Source: Aquibium oceanicum (GTDB lineage Bacteria; Pseudomonadota; Alphaproteobacteria; Rhizobiales; Rhizobiaceae). Taken from it: DNA of 64,000 nucleotides. This document shows positions 1 to 7,725 of this stretch, one piece after another. The notes below the pieces were generated by a model that searched no databases, was not told the DNA's origin, and saw only the letters and a program-made list of their open reading frames with translations. Positions within the stretch are counted from its first letter, which is position 1. Each line of letters starts with the position of its first letter. The DNA is taken from contig NZ_CP018171.1 in NCBI RefSeq assembly GCF_001889605.1, forward strand, positions 4,687,501-4,751,500. The letters run 5' to 3'. The position numbers were made by a program, and so were the translations under genes.

Positions 1-1
1 G

Positions 2-898
2 CAGTTCGTGCCCGCCGACGAGCCGGAAAAGAGCACGGAGGTCGCCGCAGCCTTCGACGAGGAGCGTCCGCCGGTGCGCGTGCGCGGCGACCTGCCGAAG
101 GCCTATGACGGCATCTACCGCGCCGCCTACTCCTACGGCATGTCGCGCGACATGACCAAGCAGCTGATCCGCATGCTGGCGGCCGACGTCGATTTCCAGT
201 CGCGCATCGGACCGTCCGACCGGATCGACGTGTTCTTCTCCGAGCCGAACGAGGACAACACGGCGTCGGAGGAGTCGCAGCTTCTCTATGTGCAGGCGAC
301 GTTCGGCGGCAACAAGCGGACCTTCTACCGGTTTCAGATGACGGACGGGACGATCGATTATTTCGATACCGAAGGGCGCAGCGCCAGGCAGTTCCTACTG
401 CGCAACCCGCTGCCCAACGGGCGCTTCACCTCCGGCTTCGGGCGGCGGCGGCATCCGATCCTCGGTTATACCAAGATGCACACGGGCGTGGACTGGGCAG
501 CACCGGTCGGCACGCCGATCATCGCGGCGGGCAACGGCACGGTGGAGAAGGCCGGATGGGCGGGGGGCTACGGACGCCAGACGATCATCCGCCATTCCAA
601 CGGCTACAAGACCTCCTACAACCACCAGAGCCGCATCGCGAAGGGTGTCGTGCCGGGCGCCAAGGTGCGGCAGGGACAGGTGATCGGCTTCGTGGGATCG
701 ACGGGACTGTCGACCGGCGCGCACCTGCACTACGAGCTGATGGTCAACGGGACCCGGGTGGACCCGATGCGGGTGCGCCTGCCGACCGGCCGGGTGCTGA
801 AGGACGAGGAACTCGTCGCCTTCAACCGCGAGCGGGAGCGCATCGATGCGCTGCTGAACGAGGACTTGGACGGCTCGCTGAAACTCGCGAGCCGCTGA
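2..898 (+). CDS. M23 family metallopeptidase (5' end outside the window)
   Basis: This is the C-terminal part of a LytM-type zinc endopeptidase that would cleave peptide cross-links of peptidoglycan in the periplasm. The reading frame is open from the window edge, so the start and the usual signal or membrane anchor lie upstream. The M23 core is complete: the zinc-ligand motif HTGVDWAA near codon 160 and the second motif HLHYEL near codon 243, with the glycine-rich GNGTVEKAGWAGGYG segment between them. It ends 21 bases from the convergent stop of an L,D-transpeptidase gene, so two wall-remodelling enzymes are neighbours. The family assignment is firm. Whether it hydrolyses wall or acts as a regulator of another amidase cannot be told from this fragment. 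Confidence 0.93.
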   Translation, partial: QFVPADEPEKSTEVAAAFDEERPPVRVRGDLPKAYDGIYRAAYSYGMSRDMTKQLIRMLAADVDFQSRIGPSDRIDVFFSEPNEDNTASEESQLLYVQATFGGNKRTFYRFQMTDGTIDYFDTEGRSARQFLLRNPLPNGRFTSGFGRRRHPILGYTKMHTGVDWAAPVGTPIIAAGNGTVEKAGWAGGYGRQTIIRHSNGYKTSYNHQSRIAKGVVPGAKVRQGQVIGFVGSTGLSTGAHLHYELMVNGTRVDPMRVRLPTGRVLKDEELVAFNRERERIDALLNEDLDGSLKLASR

Positions 899-919
899 GG
901 CCTTCGCCCGACCGCCCGG

Positions 920-2398
920 TCAGTCGATGAACTGCACGAAGATGCCGGGCTTCACCATCTTGGCCAGTTCGCGGGCGTCCCAGTTGGTGAGGCGCACGCA
1001 GCCGTGGCTGTTGGTCTTGCCGATCTTGGACGGCTCGGGCGTGCCGTGGATGCCGTAGGTCGGCTTCGACAGCGCGATCCACATGGAACCGACGGGGCCA
1101 TTCGGCCCGGGCGGGATGCGCAGGACCTTGTCGTTGTCGCCCTGCTTGAAGTTGATCTTGGGATTGTAGGTGTATTCCGGATCGAAGGCGATGCGCTCGA
1201 CCGTCACCGTGCCAGAAGGCGACGGCATGTCGGTCGAGCCGATCGTTGCCGGATAGGCGGCGACCAGATTGCCCTGCCGGTCGTAGGCACGGACCTGCTC
1301 GCGTCCCTTGTCGGCGACGATGCGCTCGACTTCCGCGGCCTTCGGAGACCCGGGATTGGCGACCTTGACCTGGGTGCCCGGCCGGCTGAAATCCGCACCG
1401 GGATTGATCGACTTCAGATAGTTCTCGTCCATGTGGAAGCGCTCGGCCAGCATCTCGGCGGTCGAGGTGAAGGAGAGCTGCTCAAGCTTGGCCTTGTCGC
1501 CGTAATCGGCCGGAACCGACGCGACGTAGGGGCCGGCGGCGTCCTCTGGCGTGATGGTGTAGGTGGTGAAGGCGTCGCCGCCGGTGTCGACGAGCCAGTC
1601 GGCGATCATCTGCGGGTCGGACACGTCGAGCCGCTTGCCGGTCATCTCGGTATAGGCGTCGAGCGCCTTCTGCACGTTGCCGCCCATCTTGCCGTCGATG
1701 ACGCCGGGCGACAGGCCGGCGCGGTCGAGCAGGATCTGGAGTTCGGCCACGTCCTCGCCGGCGGGCTGGCGCGGAGGCGCGGGCTGGATTTCCTCGCCGA
1801 CGCCGGGGGTCGATCCGGTGACGGGGTTTTCCGCGAAAGGATCGGTGGGCAGCGGCGCGCGCTCGAGCGGCTCGCCGCGCGCATATTCGGGAGGCTCGCG
1901 GTACTCCGGCACATCCTCGTATTCGGGAACCTCGCCATATTCGGGAAGGCCGCGGCGTTCGATGCGATCGTCCTGCGGATAGCGCTGAAAACCGTCCTCG
2001 ACAACAGCCTCGTCGGGCGCCTCGCGCAGGCCGAGCTGGTATTCGCGGTAGCGGCGGTAGCGCTCGGCGGCGACATCCGGATCGCCGGGGCGCGCCGAGA
2101 GCACGCCGGATTCGTAAAGGCGATCGTATTGCGGCCACTGGCGCTGGCGCGCGCCCGGCTCCTCGATCGCGATCACCTCGCCGGTGCGCGCATCGAGGAT
2201 CACGCGACGGCCGCGCGCGTCGAAGAAGATGTCGACTTCACCGTTCTGGGCGAGCAGCAGTTGCGGACGGGAGCCGGCGGCGGGGGAATTCGTCGCGTCG
2301 CCGCTTTCGGCGGGTCCGACCGCGGCGGCGGCGATCGAGACGGTTCCCGCCGCAAGGAGGCCGGCGGCCGCGCTGAGGATGAGGTTCCGTCCAGTCAT
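920..2398 (-). CDS. L,D-transpeptidase (YkuD/ErfK) with peptidoglycan-binding-like domain
   Basis: The 492-residue protein is an exported L,D-transpeptidase that would form 3-3 cross-links in peptidoglycan or attach proteins to it. The chosen ATG begins a signal peptide (MTGRNLILSAAAGLLAAG). A longer in-frame extension upstream reads as low-complexity arginine-rich sequence and is not believed. After a proline/glutamate-rich linker (roughly residues 130-200) comes a peptidoglycan-binding-type segment (AELQILLDRAGLSPGVIDG). The C-terminal YkuD domain carries GIHGT and the catalytic SHGCVRL, with cysteine near residue 467. The order of domains matches multi-domain YkuD proteins common in rhizobia. 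It converges with the M23 peptidase gene. Confidence 0.92.
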   Translation of the reverse strand: MTGRNLILSAAAGLLAAGTVSIAAAAVGPAESGDATNSPAAGSRPQLLLAQNGEVDIFFDARGRRVILDARTGEVIAIEEPGARQRQWPQYDRLYESGVLSARPGDPDVAAERYRRYREYQLGLREAPDEAVVEDGFQRYPQDDRIERRGLPEYGEVPEYEDVPEYREPPEYARGEPLERAPLPTDPFAENPVTGSTPGVGEEIQPAPPRQPAGEDVAELQILLDRAGLSPGVIDGKMGGNVQKALDAYTEMTGKRLDVSDPQMIADWLVDTGGDAFTTYTITPEDAAGPYVASVPADYGDKAKLEQLSFTSTAEMLAERFHMDENYLKSINPGADFSRPGTQVKVANPGSPKAAEVERIVADKGREQVRAYDRQGNLVAAYPATIGSTDMPSPSGTVTVERIAFDPEYTYNPKINFKQGDNDKVLRIPPGPNGPVGSMWIALSKPTYGIHGTPEPSKIGKTNSHGCVRLTNWDARELAKMVKPGIFVQFID

Positions 2399-2489
2399 GT
2401 CCCGTTCTTCTCCGTGAATCCGCTTCCGAAATGCATCGTCATCATGCACCGTTCCAGATGAACGGGACATGAAGATGGCGCCCCGGCGC

Positions 2490-2846
2490 TCAAATGCCGA
2501 GCGCCGCCCTCGCCTTCTTCGAGAGCTTCGCGGCGACCAGCCGGTGGCTTTCGCGCAGATAGTCGCACAGCGCCGCGTCGTCCATGGCATCGGCCGAAAC
2601 TCGCTGGATCCACGTCATGCCGCGCGAGGCGAGATAGGGCGCCGGCCTCAGCCCCGGCTGTTCCTTCAGGACGTCGAAGGCCATTTCGGAGCACTTGAAG
2701 GTGACGGCGAGTTCCGCGCCGCTGCTCCAGCCGGCGATGGCGAAGACTTTTCCCGCGACCTTCCACACATGCGCGCCGCCCCACTGCACGACATGGCTCG
2801 TGTGCGGGAGGGAGGCGCAGAAGGCATTGTATTCGTCGAGCGTCAT
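2490..2846 (-). CDS. MmcQ/YjbR family DNA-binding-like protein
   Basis: The 118-residue product matches the MmcQ/YjbR fold family, small basic proteins with a proposed DNA-binding (CyaY-like) fold and no settled role. Recognisable parts are the N-terminal MTLDEYNAFCASLP helix, the segment HVWKVAGKVFAIAGW, the core TFKCSEMAFDVL, and the C-terminal lysine-rich helix LVAAKLSKKARAALG. The ATG at this position is preferred because longer readings begin with arginine-rich noise. It stands alone, upstream of and in the same direction as the L,D-transpeptidase but separated from it by about 90 bases. Confidence 0.85.
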   Translation of the reverse strand: MTLDEYNAFCASLPHTSHVVQWGGAHVWKVAGKVFAIAGWSSGAELAVTFKCSEMAFDVLKEQPGLRPAPYLASRGMTWIQRVSADAMDDAALCDYLRESHRLVAAKLSKKARAALGI

Positions 2847-3028
2847 GGGGAGCACTTTATCCGGGCGAGCCGGACAGGACAGGCGCCCGGACTGTTTTTC
2901 TCGGGGCGTTCGTCCGGAACGTCCGCAAACGGCATGGGCCTTTTCGACCGGCGCGCATGATCGTCCGGTCACCCTCGGCGGCCGAGCCTGGTTTCTGCTG
3001 GAGAGGGACTGCGGACATCCGGTGGCGC

Positions 3029-3862
3029 TCACGAGGTGTCGGGAGAATCGAGCGCCCGGCGCGCAAAAAAACTCAGGTCGCGCAGGATTTCGTGGATTTC
3101 GTGTTCGGGCCGGCGGCCATTTGCCCGGATCTGGCCCGGTGGACGGCCGCCGCGCAGCGGCGAGATGCGGCGCCACGCTCCTTGCGCCCGGGCGCGGGCG
3201 CGCAGCGCCTGCCAGCGGACGAAACGACGGGCCTGGCGCGGCAGGTCGTCGAGGGCGGCGGCCAGCGCCCGCAGCCGCAGCACCAGCCGGGTAGCGTCGA
3301 GCCGATCCGTGGGTGACGGCGGCGGTGGCAGGCGATGCGGCACCGCGCCGTCGAAGGAGAGGATGCGAGGGGCGGCATGCGGCGGTACGGTGCGCGGGCG
3401 CGGATCGGGATTGCGCAGCGGGTCGGCGAGCGGCAGCGCGATGGAGGCAGCGGGACGGCGCACGACCGGAACGGAACGCTTCGGCGCGCTGGTCGGCGGG
3501 ACGACGACCGCGATGCCGAGGCTGCGCAGGACGGCGGTCGCGGGATTCTGCCTTGTCCCGACGGGGCAGGCCGGCGGCGGGACGGGCTCGGGTTGCGGCG
3601 GCGTCTTGGGAAGGGTTTTGGCCGCGAGGATGATCAGCCGGCGGACGGCGGATTCGGTGGGTCGCAGCAGGCGCAGCACCGCGCGGTGGAGACGGCGGGG
3701 GAGAGTTGCGGCAATCGGCAGTCGGCAGTCGGCAGTCGGTGGAGAAGAACCCGACTGCCGACTGCCGATTGCCGACTGTCCGAGACCTGTCATGGCGACG
3801 AGCGCGGCCAGCACGCGCTTCAGCGCCGCCTCGTTCCCCTCGATCAGTCCATGCCAGTCCAT
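3029..3862 (-). CDS. Proline/arginine-rich hypothetical protein
   Basis: The 277-residue protein is not recognised as an enzyme. It begins MDWHGLIEGNEAALKRVLAALVAM, a hydrophobic amphipathic start, and continues through a basic, proline-rich middle. It ends in a conserved-looking arginine-rich tail (ISPLRGGRPPGQIRA ... EIHEILRDLSFFARRAL) that I recall from hypothetical proteins of Mesorhizobium relatives. Residues about 28-51 are encoded by a palindromic repeat and look like an in-frame insertion. A long plus-strand reading over the same bases is rejected as a shadow because it has no family-like segments. Function unknown; existence moderately sure. Confidence 0.65.
   Translation of the reverse strand: MDWHGLIEGNEAALKRVLAALVAMTGLGQSAIGSRQSGSSPPTADCRLPIAATLPRRLHRAVLRLLRPTESAVRRLIILAAKTLPKTPPQPEPVPPPACPVGTRQNPATAVLRSLGIAVVVPPTSAPKRSVPVVRRPAASIALPLADPLRNPDPRPRTVPPHAAPRILSFDGAVPHRLPPPPSPTDRLDATRLVLRLRALAAALDDLPRQARRFVRWQALRARARAQGAWRRISPLRGGRPPGQIRANGRRPEHEIHEILRDLSFFARRALDSPDTS
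3712..3778. repeat. Inverted repeat built of GGCAGTC units, inside a gene
   Basis: Two arms (3712-3739 and 3751-3778) made of repeated CGGCAGT/ACTGCCG units face each other across an 11-base spacer. The arms share about 22 matching bases. The element lies in frame in the 3029-3862 gene and codes for its residues of about 28-51. Confidence 0.85.
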
Positions 3863-3968
3863 AGTTGCCTTCCGTTTGTTCGGGCGGGAGGATTATGGGG
3901 CGGGGTGGTGGGGGTGTGGACAGAAATAGGGATCAGGAGCGCGAAACACCCCGCAAGACGAAGCGTAG

Positions 3969-4472
3969 ATCCCTTACACGAAGAGCGGCAAGTCAGGCGG
4001 CGCACAGAAGCGAGTTGTCGTCGGTCGGGTCGAGCGCGGCGGAAAGGCCCGCATGTTCCACCTGAACGACGCCACGAAGGATACCGTCCGCGACGTGCTG
4101 GTCCGCAATGCTGACCGCAAGTCCATCCTCTACGCACACTCGTCGCGCCTCTACACCGTCACCGGAACCGAGTACGCATCTCACAAGACCACGAACCACT
4201 CCGCTGGCGAGTACGCCCGCCCCGAGGGTGATGTGGTCGTCCATTCCAACACAATCGAAAGCGTGTTCTCGGTGATTAAGCGCGGCATGGTTGGTGTCTA
4301 TCAGCATTGCGGCGAAGCCCACTTGCACCGCCACCTTGCCGAGTTCGATTTCCGCTACAATCGCCGCGCCGCGCTCAATGTTACCGACACCGAACGCCAT
4401 GACGATCTGCTTTCAATGATCGGGGGCAAGCGCCTGACCTATCGGCGGATTGGTGAAACCGCGAACGCCTAA
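3969..4472 (+). pseudogene. IS1595-family (ISXO2-like) transposase, 5'-truncated remnant
   Basis: The reading frame encodes the C-terminal half of an ISXO2-like DDE transposase. It contains RVVVGRVERGGKARMFHL, the conserved NTIESVFSVIKRGMVGVYQHC (which carries the last catalytic acidic residue of this family), and HLHRHLAEFDFRYNRRAALN. An ATG exists at 4053, but recognisable transposase sequence continues upstream to about 3969, where a stop closes the frame. The N-terminal zinc-ribbon and first catalytic aspartates are absent. No confident terminal inverted repeat was seen. It marks the left edge of an AT-richer accessory islet. The remnant cannot be an active transposase. Confidence 0.85.
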
Positions 4473-4517
4473 GCAGATGGCGCGAAGACTCCTGCATTTA
4501 CGAAAACGCGGAAAGGG

Positions 4518-4982
4518 CTAGCTGGCCAATTCGGCCGCCTTATGCGCCTTCTTTGCGAACATGTTTGCCTGTCGCTCCAGCTTGGCCGCGGCAGGCGGCG
4601 CAAAGAAACGGTATACTAGCGCGTCTTCAATATGAATGCCGTTGAGATTGCTACGTCGGATCCTTGCGCGTGACGCACCACTGACACTCACGGCACCCCG
4701 CATAATGACATACCATTGCTCGCGGGGCGAGACGAGGTGGACGTCCATAGAAGTAAGATCATCGCCGAAATCGAAGACTTCGAACAGGTCGATTATCGCA
4801 CCATAGATTTTGCGACGGCCGACCACATCGATGGCGGCACTGGCAACGAGATAGCGCCAGTCGCTCCGCGCGGTGTCATACAGCCAGCCCGCCGACTCCG
4901 GAGATAAGCCGAATTCATCAAGTTTTGAGAGGAAAGAGGCGCCCGCCTCGATCATCCCGTCTGATAGATGTTTCTCAGCCAT
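4518..4982 (-). CDS. Hypothetical protein, partner of the adjacent HEPN-like protein
   Basis: The 154-residue protein has no assigned function. It starts MAEKHLSDGMIEAG and contains SAGWLYDTARSDWRYLVASAAIDVVG, a pattern reminiscent of short acidic proteins I have seen as hypotheticals in many bacteria. It ends in a lysine/alanine-rich helix (NMFAKKAHKAAELA). The ATG chosen overlaps the 3' end of the HEPN-like gene by 31 bases on the same strand, implying a two-gene operon and probable co-function. A toxin-antitoxin-like or nuclease-partner role is only an inference from that arrangement. Base composition is AT-richer than the flanking housekeeping genes, suggesting transfer. Confidence 0.7.
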   Translation of the reverse strand: MAEKHLSDGMIEAGASFLSKLDEFGLSPESAGWLYDTARSDWRYLVASAAIDVVGRRKIYGAIIDLFEVFDFGDDLTSMDVHLVSPREQWYVIMRGAVSVSGASRARIRRSNLNGIHIEDALVYRFFAPPAAAKLERQANMFAKKAHKAAELAS

Positions 4983-5377
4983 GGCATCACACCGGAAGTG
5001 GGATTGTTCACCGCCAAGCACATGTCCTTGGCGTCCTGCGCGCTTACGCGCTGATAGCGCGAGTTATTGTCCCAATCACAGACTGTTCGCCAGTTCATAT
5101 GGAACGCACGGTTGCCCCTAATGGTTCGCTTCAGTTCTTCGACCAAGCCACAATGCACGGCGATCTTATTCAGATCATGGTGGGGTGTCACCTTGTGGTA
5201 ATCCGGACTGGTTAACATGGCACGACGTACCCGGATGGCCCAAAGCGCATGCTCCACTGCTAGCCCCGACAGGTAATAGATGTTTGGCCAATCTCGACCA
5301 TTTTGCCGCAATCGATCGGCGGTCAGTAACGTTTCCTCGGCTCGACCGAACGTCCAATCAGCATGTCCCTCGCCCAT
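4952..5377 (-). CDS. HEPN-like domain protein
   Basis: The 141-residue protein looks like an all-alpha HEPN protein. It has an N-terminal helix pair (AEETLLTADRLR and YYLSGLAVEHALWAIRVRR) and a central HHDLNKIAVH segment. A basic RGNRAFH sequence (R88 to H93/R90) could supply the R-x4-6-H motif of HEPN RNases. The tail is DWDNNSRYQRVSAQDAKDM. HEPN proteins often act as RNases in toxin-antitoxin and phage-defence systems or as nucleotidyltransferase partners. No MNT partner lies here. ATG at 5377 is preferred over a TTG three codons earlier. It overlaps the downstream gene by 31 bases. Confidence 0.6.
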   Translation of the reverse strand: MGEGHADWTFGRAEETLLTADRLRQNGRDWPNIYYLSGLAVEHALWAIRVRRAMLTSPDYHKVTPHHDLNKIAVHCGLVEELKRTIRGNRAFHMNWRTVCDWDNNSRYQRVSAQDAKDMCLAVNNPTSGVMPWLRNIYQTG

Positions 5378-5421
5378 AGAACGCAACGCTAGGTGAACAC
5401 AAAGCCAAGCGCAAGCACACC

Positions 5422-5559
5422 TTACTTGGCGGGATTCTCACCTTTCGGTTTAGATTTGTCTTTTTTCTTAACCTGTTTAGGCTTGGGCGGCGTTTCGAGC
5501 ATCCGCTTTAGCGTCTAATTGAATTTCTTTTCGTCGGACTTCTTATCGGTGTCAGACAT
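5422..5559 (-). pseudogene. Small lysine-rich protein gene interrupted by an amber codon
   Basis: Reading from ATG 5559 the frame gives MSDTDKKSDEKKFN, then TAG (5517-5515), then TLKRMLETPPKPKQVKKKDK and so on to TAA at 5422. The whole frame is 46 codons and is otherwise continuous. The core F-N-x-T-L-K-R-M-L-E-T-P-P-K-P resembles short proteins I recall from rhizobial and phage-related loci, where the interrupted position holds an acidic or polar residue. AAAGG lies seven bases before the ATG. A GAG-to-TAG change would explain the break. The start overlaps head-to-head with the ATG of the plus-strand gene at 5558 (shared CATG). Confidence 0.6.
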
Positions 5560-6139
5560 GCCTCAACCTTTGCGGCCGCCCTCCAGTGAGGGACAGGCAG
5601 GAACATCGGTGTCGTTCGGACCGAATGTCATACTACAGCGCCCGGAGCTTGCCGCGCAAATCGGCAACATCATAGCCAACTGGACCTTAGTGGAAGCTGA
5701 CCTTCTCAGCCTATATGCCATCATGATGGGCGATTACCTTTCTGTGCCGGTACCCGCGCCTGAATGGTCGGCGCCGCCTAGTCACCCAGTTGCTCGACAG
5801 ATTTTTGAGCAGGTACAATCATTCAATGCTCGCCTCGACCTAGTTGAAGCACTTTTGAAGTGGCGAGGGTTGCCCGAGGAGATCGAGCTTTTCTCGCAAA
5901 CCCTACGCAAGCGTATCAAAACTGCTTACCACTCCCGAAACAGCGTCGCGCATGACGGATGGGGCATTAGTTCTGCACACACAAATGCTCTGATCCTCTC
6001 CAGTATCCACGGACACCCGGTAATCTACAAACTACGTGACTTCGAACAAATCTCTCAAGCGATCTGCGACGTACACCTGGCGCTTGGGAAGTTTTCACAT
6101 TCTATGTACGAGAGACGTTTGATCACTCGACGCGGATAA
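5558..6139 (+). CDS. HEPN-like hypothetical protein
   Basis: The 193-residue protein, read from ATG 5558, is mostly helical. It has an N-terminal core LAAQIGNIIANWTLVEADLLSLYAIMMGD, then NARLDLVEALLKWRGL, and a clear RNSVAHDG motif (R127 to H132), which fits the R-x4-H signature of HEPN RNases. The start is uncertain: ATG 5558 has no good ribosome site and overlaps a divergent small gene. TTG 5519 and GTG 5609 are alternatives, and GTG 5609 follows a purine-rich stretch (GGGACAGGCAGGAAC). AT-richer than the window average. A defence or toxin role is inference only. Confidence 0.65.
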   Translation: MPQPLRPPSSEGQAGTSVSFGPNVILQRPELAAQIGNIIANWTLVEADLLSLYAIMMGDYLSVPVPAPEWSAPPSHPVARQIFEQVQSFNARLDLVEALLKWRGLPEEIELFSQTLRKRIKTAYHSRNSVAHDGWGISSAHTNALILSSIHGHPVIYKLRDFEQISQAICDVHLALGKFSHSMYERRLITRRG

Positions 6140-6430
6140 CAGTGATGATCTCCCGAACAACGCGTTATGCCCTATCGCGCTCCAACTCCGTGATAACCCC
6201 ATCTACAGAATATGTAGAAAGCAAGATATCAACTCCCCCTCAATCATCTGAGGCATGATCTCGATTCGTTCTAAGTCCTTTGCCGTCCTGTCGGACTCCG
6301 TGTCGCACATCGGTCTTACTTTCTCACGTACAAAATTAGGATAATTTTCCTATCGGCGCTATATTGATCGCACGCCACCGTTTAATCCGCACCTATGCGA
6401 TAAGAGATGCGGATGGGCATCATACATCGC
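6140..6430. other. Intergenic stretch without a gene
   Basis: About 290 AT-richer bases separate the HEPN-like gene from the tandem repeats. Only a short hairpin near 6212 (CTACA/TGTAG) was seen. I find no convincing coding frame, RNA gene or element end here. Confidence 0.5.
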
Positions 6431-7020
6431 CGCGGTATCGCGCTAACGGGCTCCCCTCCCCCTTTGGGGGGAGGGATTGGGGGTGGGGGTTGGCCCGAAG
6501 AGCCAGCGAAGAAGGGGTGTTTTCCTGCGCTGTTCAGGCGAGGTGGAGAGGGCCCCCACTCCGTCTCGGGCTGCGCCCGAGCCACCTCTCCCCCACTCAC
6601 GTGGGGTTGAGGATGGGCATCGGGCGTTGCCGCGGTATCGCGCTAAAGGCTCCCCTCCCCCTTGAGGGGAGGGGTTGGGGTGGGGGTTGGCCCGAAGAGC
6701 CAGCGAAGAAGGGGTGTTTTCCTGCGCTGTTCAGGCGAGGTGGAGAGGGCCCCCACTCCGTCTCGGGCTGCGCCCGAGCCACCTCTCCCCCACTCACGTG
6801 GGGTTGAGGATGGGCATCGGGCGTTGCCGCGGTATCGCGCTAAAGGCTCCCCTCCCCCTTGAGGGGAGGGGTTGGGGGCAGGGGTTGGCCCGAAGGGCCA
6901 AGGAAGAGACCTAGTTTCCTGCGGTTCAGGCGAGGCGGAGAGAGCCCCCACTCCGTGTCGGGCTTCGCCCGAGCCACCCAGGGCGAGCCACCGGTCTCGC
7001 CCGTCCTTCGGACCCCCCAC
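6431..7020. repeat. Three tandem copies of a ~197-200 bp palindrome-rich repeat
   Basis: Copies begin at about 6431, 6631 and 6828, each opening with CGCGGTATCGCGCTAA. Each holds a C-run/G-run palindrome (CCCTCCCCCTTGAGGGGAGGG in copies 2 and 3), a CTCGGGCTGCGCCCGAG hairpin and a CCCCACTCACGTGGGG hairpin. Copies 1 and 2 are essentially identical from the GTTGGCCCGAAGAGCC segment to their ends. Copy 3 diverges in its second half. Several apparent reading frames run through the copies in multiple frames and are not genes. The C-run/G-run core recurs at 14038-14168. Confidence 0.9.
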
Positions 7021-7055
7021 TCACGTGGGGGCGAGGAAAGGCCCCCGAGCCGCCC

Positions 7056-7577
7056 TCAGTTCACCTGCTTCCAGGTCGGGTTGAGGTACCAGAGCTGGCC
7101 GGAATAGTTGGCGCAGGGGGTGAGGTGGGGCTGGTTGTTGTCGGGGCCGCCGTTGAAGATGTCGAGGCACATGCCCGGGCCGCGGAAATCGGTGGTCAGG
7201 CGGTAGGCCTGCCCCTCGGGGCGCAGCGCCCAGAACTGGCCCGTGTAGTTGGCGCAGGGCGTCAGGTGCACCTGATTGTCCCGCGCACCGCCGTTGAAGA
7301 CGTCGAGGCACATGTTGGCGCCGCGGAACATGGTCGACAGGCGCCAGTAGCCGTTTCCGGCCGGCGTGAAGCGCCAGTACTGGCCCGACAGGTCGGCGGC
7401 GGGCGCCAGGTGCGTCATGTCGTTCTTCGGACCGCCGTTGAACACGTCGAGGCGCATGTCGCCGCCGCGAAACTCTGTCGAAAGCGTGTAGTAGTGGCCC
7501 GTGTCGATGCCCTGCGCCGACGCCTGACCGGCAACCGTTGCGAACGCCGCGGCCGCGGCGATGATAATCCATTTCAT
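7056..7577 (-). CDS. Secreted ricin-type beta-trefoil-like lectin protein
   Basis: The 173-residue protein has a clean signal peptide (MKWIIIAAAAAFATVAGQASAQ). Three homologous repeats of about 48 residues follow, each with the pattern FRG..M.LDVFNGG..N..HL.P and then a tyrosine/serine-GQ-W block. Three such repeats are the expected count for one beta-trefoil, the fold of ricin B-type lectin domains. The last two repeats carry cysteine pairs (MCLD and PCAN). It probably binds carbohydrate outside the cell or in the periplasm. No catalytic domain is attached. It sits just beyond the tandem repeats and is transcribed toward them. Confidence 0.8.
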   Translation of the reverse strand: MKWIIIAAAAAFATVAGQASAQGIDTGHYYTLSTEFRGGDMRLDVFNGGPKNDMTHLAPAADLSGQYWRFTPAGNGYWRLSTMFRGANMCLDVFNGGARDNQVHLTPCANYTGQFWALRPEGQAYRLTTDFRGPGMCLDIFNGGPDNNQPHLTPCANYSGQLWYLNPTWKQVN

Positions 7578-7725
7578 CGATTGATTTCCCCACGTGATAA
7601 GTCGAGCGTACCGGCGCTCCCGCCGGCCGGGCTCGGTGTTGCCCCAACGGCACCTTGCTAGGACCTCACCTTGCGGAAGTCTATTCCTAAATCACCATCG
7701 CCTTATATTTGCGGAGCCCCTCGCC

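Noticed and set aside
2399-2590. N-terminal extension of the L,D-transpeptidase
   Set aside because: It is arginine-rich, not a signal sequence, and the signal peptide begins at ATG 2398.
6364-7020. Several short frames (60-147 residues) in the tandem repeats
   Set aside because: They occur in many frames of the repeat and change with copy number; none has family-like sequence.
6431-7020. Possible CRISPR array
   Set aside because: The period is ~200 bases with no short direct repeats separated by unique spacers and no cas genes.
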